NCBI GenBank assembly: GCA_958295875.1
Contig: OY282379.1
Span: forward strand, 1,550,001 to 1,614,000
Direction of reading: 5' to 3'
DNA from: an uncultured Pseudomonadales bacterium
Lineage (GTDB): Bacteria; Pseudomonadota; Gammaproteobacteria; Pseudomonadales; Azotimanducaceae
DNA: 64,000 bases
The notes below the pieces were generated by a model, which was not told the DNA's origin, made no database searches, and was given only the letters and a program-made list of their open reading frames with translations. This document shows positions 59,141 through 64,000 of this stretch, one piece after another (the stretch's first letter is position 1; every line of letters starts with the position of its first letter). The translations under genes were made by a program, and so were the position numbers.

Positions 59141-60556
59141 GTGCTGCGGAACGCAACTGGCGGGCAACCCGTGGCAGAGCTGGCTCGGAACAACGGCGCG
59201 GGCGCCGCCCCTGCCGCAAGCGATGGCGACTGTGCTCCGGTTGATCCGCCAGCCCCCTCGAAGGCCGCAGCGGGTGCCTTTCAAGACCCAGCGTTCATGT
59301 CCAACCGCGACGCGCGGATTCACCGCTGGGTGCCGTGGATCGCTGGCTACTCGAAACACTTTGTCGAGGATGCGCTCAGCCGTTTCATGCCGCAGCCAGG
59401 CGTGGTGCTAGACCCTTTCTCCGGCGTCGGCACCACGTTGGTGGAGGCAGACCTCGCCGGGCACGAAGCCATCGGCTTTGAGATCAACCCATACGCGGCC
59501 TTCGCCTGCCGAACCAAGCTGGCCGCGCATCGGATGCCGCCCATGGCCTTGCGCCGAGCCATCGGTGCCTTTCGGCGTTTTGGCGAAGCGGCGATGCGGG
59601 ATGGGAGGGCACCCTGCGCGGCGCCGCCGGCAGGGTTCCGCACCCGTGCGCCCTTCTATGGCGCCAAGGTGCAGGGCAAGGTGTTGCTGGCATTGGATTT
59701 CATCGGCGAGCAGAACGGGTTGGTCGCCGATGTCTTTCGCCTCGCGTTCGCGGCAACGATGGTTGATTGCTCGAATTACTCCTACGAGCCCAGCTTGGGG
59801 CGCAAGGCAGCCGTTGGCCGGCCGGAAGTGGAGGACTTTCCGGTGTTCGACGCGCTGGCCAGCAAGGTTGAAGACATGGCCGCGGATGCCGCTTGGCATC
59901 GCGGCAAGCGTCCCGCGCCAGAGCGGGCGGACGCGCGGGTGGTCGAGCAATCCTTCTTCCTCGGCTACCAAGCGGTGCCGGAAGGCAGCGTGGACGTGCT
60001 CGTCACCTCGCCGCCCTACCTCAACAACTACCACTACAACCGCAATACCCGGCCGCACCTGTATTGGCTGGGCTTCTGCCGCTCGCCAGCCGATCTCAAG
60101 CGCTTAGAGCAATTGAACTTCGGCACCTATTGGCAAACGGCGCGGGATCAGCGTGAAATGGCGCTGGACCCAAGCATCATGGATGCCGAAATTCGCTCGA
60201 CGTTGGCTGCGGTGCGCGAGCGGAACCCGGAGAAAGGCATCTATGGCGGGCGCGGCTGGGCGAACTATGCAACGCGGTACTTCAACGATTGCGCGCGTTT
60301 CGTCGCCGGCGCGAAGCACTGCCTCCGCCCGGGCGGCACGGCCCTCGTCGTGTTGGGCAACAGCATCTTGCAAGGCGTTCCCGTGCCGACGGACCGCTTT
60401 TTGGCGAAGATCGCCGCCGCTCAGGGGTTTGACGTGGTGGCCATTCACACGCCGCGGGATGCCCGCGTGGGGAACAGCATCGTCAACTCCGCCGTGCGTT
60501 CCGGCTGCGCGCGCGGGCAACGGCTGTATGAATCCGTGGTTGAGTTGCGCCGATGA
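59141..60556 (+). CDS. Solitary DNA methyltransferase (N4/N6 type)
   Basis: This is a SAM-dependent DNA methyltransferase of 471 residues. Motif I is DPFSGVGTT (from D91) and the catalytic motif IV is TSPPYLNNYHY (from T289). The order I then IV, with about 200 residues between that could hold a recognition region, is alpha-like, while TSPPY is common in cytosine-N4 or beta-type enzymes. The first 45 residues are Ala/Pro-rich and may not be needed; GTG 59141 is the longest start. No restriction gene is next to it. It lies between atpC and glmU, usually neighbours, and overlaps glmU by 4 nt (ATGA). Target base and site are unknown. Confidence 0.8.
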   Translation: MLRNATGGQPVAELARNNGAGAAPAASDGDCAPVDPPAPSKAAAGAFQDPAFMSNRDARIHRWVPWIAGYSKHFVEDALSRFMPQPGVVLDPFSGVGTTLVEADLAGHEAIGFEINPYAAFACRTKLAAHRMPPMALRRAIGAFRRFGEAAMRDGRAPCAAPPAGFRTRAPFYGAKVQGKVLLALDFIGEQNGLVADVFRLAFAATMVDCSNYSYEPSLGRKAAVGRPEVEDFPVFDALASKVEDMAADAAWHRGKRPAPERADARVVEQSFFLGYQAVPEGSVDVLVTSPPYLNNYHYNRNTRPHLYWLGFCRSPADLKRLEQLNFGTYWQTARDQREMALDPSIMDAEIRSTLAAVRERNPEKGIYGGRGWANYATRYFNDCARFVAGAKHCLRPGGTALVVLGNSILQGVPVPTDRFLAKIAAAQGFDVVAIHTPRDARVGNSIVNSAVRSGCARGQRLYESVVELRR

Positions 60557-61932
60557 ACGTTGAGATCGTTGTGCTGGCCGCCGGCGAAGGTACGCGGATG
60601 CGGTCTGACGTGCCGAAGGTGCTGCATGAGATCGGCGGCAAGCCCATGCTCGCCCATGTGTTGGACGCCGCGCGGGTGTTGCAGCCGACGGCCATTCGGG
60701 TGGTGGTTGGCGCTGGCGGCGAAGCCGTGCGGCTTTGCTTCGCCGGCCAATTGGACCTCGTGTGGGTGGAGCAGGCACAGCGCCTCGGCACCGGCCACGC
60801 CACGCTGCAAGCCATGCCAGCCGTGGCGGAGGCGGCAACGACGCTGGTGCTCTGCGGCGATGCGCCCCTCATCGAATCAGACACCTTGGCGCGTTGCGTG
60901 GCGGAAAGCGAACGCTCAAGCGGGCTAGCGCTCGTGACCGCGGATGCGCCAGACCCGGCGGGCCTCGGCCGCATCGTGCGCGATGGGCGCGGGCAGGTGC
61001 AGGCCATCGTCGAGGAACGCGACGCCACGCCGGCGCAGCAACGCATCACCGAGATCAACAGCGGCATCATGGCGGCGCCCGCCAAGCTGCTCAAACGCCT
61101 GCTCGCGGCCATCGGCAGCAACAACGCCCAAGGCGAGCACTACCTCACAGATGCAGTGGGCGTTGCGGCCAAGGACGGCGTGCCGGTGGTTGCGCTGAAG
61201 GCCGGGTCATACGCAGAGGTGGCCGGCGTCAATGACCGCGCGCAACTGGCGGCGGCGGAGCGGCTGCATCAACGTGGCCGGGCAGCGGCGTTCATGCACG
61301 AGGGCCTCACGCTGCTGGACCCGGCCAGGTTCGATGTGCGCGGCGATTTGCGCTTCGGCAGGGATTGCAGCGTGGACGTGAACGTGGTGTTCGAGGGCGA
61401 AGTGACGCTCGGCGCCGGCGTTCGCATCGGCCCGAACTGCTTGATTCGCAACGCCACTTTGGAGGACGGGTGCCGGGTTGAGGCGAACACGGTTGTCGAT
61501 GGCGCCCACATTGGCGCAAATGCCAGCGTCGGGCCTTTTGCGCGGCTGCGCCCCGGCACGGAGCTCGGCGCCGACGTGCGCATCGGCAATTTCGTGGAAA
61601 CTAAGCAGGCGCGCATCGGCGCCGGCGCCAAGGCCAACCATCTGGCCTATCTCGGCGATGCCGCCGTCGGCGCCGGCAGCAACATCGGCGCTGGCGCCAT
61701 CACCTGCAACTACGATGGCGCGGCGAAGCATGAAACCCGCATCGGCGACCGCGCCTTCATCGGCACCAACGCCACGCTGGTAGCGCCGTTGGAAATCGGC
61801 GACGATGCCTATGTGGGGGCGGGTTCCACGGTCACCTCCCGGGTGGGGCCGGGCGACCTTGCCGTGGGCCGGGCGAAACAACGCAACATCAAAGGCTGGA
61901 CGCCGCCGGCGCGCCGCAAGCGGCAGCGTTGA
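60553..61932 (+). CDS. glmU: Bifunctional UDP-N-acetylglucosamine pyrophosphorylase / glucosamine-1-phosphate acetyltransferase
   Basis: This enzyme makes UDP-GlcNAc for peptidoglycan and lipid A. The N-terminal half has the nucleotidyltransferase loop LAAGEGTRMRSDVPKVLHEIGGKPM; the C-terminal half is a left-handed beta helix of hexapeptide repeats (IGPNCLIRNATLEDGCRVEANTV..) with the acetyltransferase residues in KANHLAYLGDA and ITCNYDG. The 459 residues are full length. The downstream helicase gene replaces the glmS expected in many relatives. Confidence 0.97.
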   Translation: MNVEIVVLAAGEGTRMRSDVPKVLHEIGGKPMLAHVLDAARVLQPTAIRVVVGAGGEAVRLCFAGQLDLVWVEQAQRLGTGHATLQAMPAVAEAATTLVLCGDAPLIESDTLARCVAESERSSGLALVTADAPDPAGLGRIVRDGRGQVQAIVEERDATPAQQRITEINSGIMAAPAKLLKRLLAAIGSNNAQGEHYLTDAVGVAAKDGVPVVALKAGSYAEVAGVNDRAQLAAAERLHQRGRAAAFMHEGLTLLDPARFDVRGDLRFGRDCSVDVNVVFEGEVTLGAGVRIGPNCLIRNATLEDGCRVEANTVVDGAHIGANASVGPFARLRPGTELGADVRIGNFVETKQARIGAGAKANHLAYLGDAAVGAGSNIGAGAITCNYDGAAKHETRIGDRAFIGTNATLVAPLEIGDDAYVGAGSTVTSRVGPGDLAVGRAKQRNIKGWTPPARRKRQR

Positions 61933-61978
61933 GCAGCTTGGCGGCCACGACGCCGCGCGACTTGCGCAGACACTGACG

Positions 61979-64000
61979 GTGGACATCACTTCCATCCTTG
62001 AAGGCTTGAACGACCGCCAGCGCGAAGCCGTCACGGCGCCGCTCGGCAACTTGCTGATCGTGGCCGGCGCCGGCAGCGGCAAGACGCGCGTCCTCGTGCA
62101 TCGCATCGCTTGGCTGGTGGCCGCGGAGGGCGTTTCGCCGCACGGCATTCTGGCCGTCACGTTCACCAACAAGGCCGCGGCGGAGATGCGCGCCAGAGCC
62201 GAGGCGCTGTTGTCGGCGCCGCCGCGGGCCATGTGGGTGGGCACGTTCCACGGCATCGCGCACCGCCTGCTGCGCATGCACTGGCGCGACGCTGGCTTGC
62301 CGGAGAACTTTCAGATCATCGACGCAGATGACCAGTTGCGGCTGGTGAAGCGAGTGCTGCGTGCGCAGAACCTGGACGAGCAGCGCTGGCCTGCCCGTCA
62401 GTCTGCCGGTTTCATCAACGCGCAGAAGGAAGAAGGCCGCCGCCCGCGCGACGTGCCCGCCGGAGACCACTTCACGGAAACTCAAAAGCGCGTCTACGAA
62501 GCCTACGAAGCACTCTGCCGGCAGGGCGGCGTGGTGGACTTTGCCGAGCTGCTGCTGCGCTGCCACGAATTGTGGCTGGACCGCGAAGATTTGCTTGAAC
62601 ACTACCGCCGCCGCTTCGGGCAACTGCTGGTGGATGAGTTCCAAGACACCAACACCCTGCAATACGCATCCCTGCGCTTGCTCGGCGGCTCGGCCGGCAA
62701 TGTGATGGCGGTGGGCGATGACGACCAATCCATCTATAGCTGGCGCGGTGCGCGGATGGAAAACATCCACCGCTTCCCAGAACACTTCCGCGACACGCGC
62801 ATCATCCGCTTAGAGCAGAACTACCGCTCCACCGGCACTATCCTGAAGGCGGCGAACGGCCTCATCGAACGCAACGCCGGGCGGCTGGGCAAATCCTTGT
62901 GGACGGCGGCCGGCGATGGCGAACCCGTGTCCGTCTATCACGGCTACAACGACACCGAGGAAGCGCGTTTTGTGGCCGATACCGCCAGAGCATGGATTGA
63001 ACGCGGCGGCAGCGCAGACGAAATCGGCGTGCTGTACCGTTCCAACGCACAGTCCCGGGCCCTCGAAGAGGCGTTTCTGCGCGCGGACATCGCGTATCGC
63101 ATCTATGGCGGGCTGCGCTTCTTCGAACGCGCCGAGGTGAAAAACGCGCTGGCATACATGCGCCTCGTGAGTTCGCGCCATGCGGACGTGGCCTTCGAGC
63201 GCGTCGTCAACCTGCCGCCGCGCGGCATCGGCGCCAAAACCGTCGGTTTGGTGCGGGCGCTGGCGCGAGAACGCGGCGTGTCCATGTGGCAGACGGTGAA
63301 GGAAGGCATCGCCAGCGGCGAAATCAAAGCGCGCGCCGCGGCAGCGCTAGGCGGCTTCTTGGCGCTGATTGACGAGTTCGCGGCGCAGGTGGAGGGCCGT
63401 TCGCTGCACGATGTGGCGCAGTGCTGCGTCGAGGCGAGCGGCCTGCTCGCGCATCATGCCAAGGAGCCGGGCGAGCGTGGGGTGGCGCGCAAGGAGAACC
63501 TGGAAGAGTTGGTCGCGGCCTGCCGCCGGTTCGAGAGAGATCGCCTGTCTCCGCTGGACCCGCGCGGCGCCCAAGCCGACGGGGCGGACGAGCCGTCTTC
63601 AACCCTGGAGGACTTTCTGGATCAAGCAGCGCTCGAAGCCGGTGAATATCAGGCGGAGGGCGGCGCCGCGGTGCAGCTGATGACGCTGCACTCGGCCAAG
63701 GGGTTGGAGTTTCCGCTCGTCTTCATCACTGGCATGGAAGAGGGGCTGTTTCCCAGCCGCATGGCCGGGGAGGAGCTGGGGCGCATGGACGAGGAGCGCC
63801 GCCTCGCCTATGTCGGCATTACCCGCGCGATGCGGCGGCTCTACCTCACCCGCGCCGAATCGCGCTTCATCCACGGCACGGATTCCTATAATCCGCCATC
63901 GCGGTTCTTGCAGGAAATCCCGGTGGAGACGCTGCAAGACGTGCGCTTGGGCGGTGCGCTCAAACGGCCGCTGCAACGCAATGGTGCCCCCAGGGACGAA
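61979..64000 (+). CDS. uvrD: UvrD/Rep-type superfamily 1 DNA helicase, cut by window end
   Basis: This is a 3'-5' helicase of mismatch and excision repair. The frame opens with GTG 61979 (MDITSILEGLNDRQREAVTAPLGN) and stays open to the last base, 674 codons. Walker A AGAGSGKTR, motif Ia TFTNKAAAEM, motif II VDEFQDTN, GDDDQSIYSWRGA, QNYRST, and motifs V-VI (TLHSAKGLEFPLVF, EERRLAYVGITRAMRRLYLT) are complete. The RFL...GPPSRFL-like tail suggests UvrD rather than Rep, but the C-terminus lies outside. About 50-70 residues are missing compared with a typical UvrD. Confidence 0.93.
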   Translation, partial: MDITSILEGLNDRQREAVTAPLGNLLIVAGAGSGKTRVLVHRIAWLVAAEGVSPHGILAVTFTNKAAAEMRARAEALLSAPPRAMWVGTFHGIAHRLLRMHWRDAGLPENFQIIDADDQLRLVKRVLRAQNLDEQRWPARQSAGFINAQKEEGRRPRDVPAGDHFTETQKRVYEAYEALCRQGGVVDFAELLLRCHELWLDREDLLEHYRRRFGQLLVDEFQDTNTLQYASLRLLGGSAGNVMAVGDDDQSIYSWRGARMENIHRFPEHFRDTRIIRLEQNYRSTGTILKAANGLIERNAGRLGKSLWTAAGDGEPVSVYHGYNDTEEARFVADTARAWIERGGSADEIGVLYRSNAQSRALEEAFLRADIAYRIYGGLRFFERAEVKNALAYMRLVSSRHADVAFERVVNLPPRGIGAKTVGLVRALARERGVSMWQTVKEGIASGEIKARAAAALGGFLALIDEFAAQVEGRSLHDVAQCCVEASGLLAHHAKEPGERGVARKENLEELVAACRRFERDRLSPLDPRGAQADGADEPSSTLEDFLDQAALEAGEYQAEGGAAVQLMTLHSAKGLEFPLVFITGMEEGLFPSRMAGEELGRMDEERRLAYVGITRAMRRLYLTRAESRFIHGTDSYNPPSRFLQEIPVETLQDVRLGGALKRPLQRNGAPRDE

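Overview
The window is about 64 kb of GC-rich bacterial chromosome (by eye well above 60% G+C; many GTG starts, and 1-14 nt stop/start overlaps). Gene content and order point to a gammaproteobacterium: dnaA-dnaN-recF-gyrB on one side of a recognisable origin and rpmH-rnpA-yidD-yidC-mnmE-mnmG-rsmG-parA-parB-atpIBEFHAGDC-glmU on the other, plus the blocks def-fmt-rsmB-trkA, tag/lpxL, gmhB-plsC and polA-engB-cytochrome c4-dsbA. This is the order I know from Pseudomonas-type origin regions. No genus is claimed; an uncultured or deep-branching member is plausible.

Layout. 1-2.6 kb: end of a thiolase-like gene, a sugar-phosphate transferase and an SDR dehydrogenase. 2.6-7.9 kb (minus): cytochrome c4, dsbA, aceE and a secreted protein with two retropepsin-like DTG motifs, closely packed. 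8-11.9 kb: engB, polA and a small DUF2782 protein. 11.9-20.0 kb: a nine-gene minus-strand run, dprA-purE-tsaC-aroE-ctaA-ctaB-galE-egtB-egtD. 20.2-25.8 kb (plus): def-fmt-rsmB-trkA-trkH. 25.7-27.3 kb (minus): tag and an LpxL-type acyltransferase. 27.3-28.0 kb: a scar with gene and transposase remnants, where related genomes keep glyQS. 28.0-29.3 kb: gmhB-plsC. 29.3-35.3 kb: gyrB, recF, dnaN, dnaA reading away from oriC. 35.3-35.8 kb: oriC with two perfect DnaA boxes. 35.8-43.8 kb: rpmH to parB. 43.9-51.9 kb: an accessory block splitting parB from the atp operon, with a potassium channel, a 1515-residue Type ISP-like restriction-modification protein and an AT-richer OLD-family ATPase/TOPRIM nuclease. 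52.3-59.1 kb: the ATP synthase operon. 59.1-64 kb: a solitary DNA methyltransferase, glmU and a uvrD-type helicase cut by the window end.

Most genes are housekeeping: replication and segregation around oriC, translation start and tRNA modification, membrane insertion, oxidative phosphorylation, potassium uptake, haem A and ergothioneine synthesis. The main points for a second look are the defence pair at 45.2-51.9 kb, the double-DTG protease, a DNA polymerase I whose proofreading residues are all replaced, two parS-like sites inside recF, an apparent CTG start for mnmE, and the scar at the expected glyQS position.
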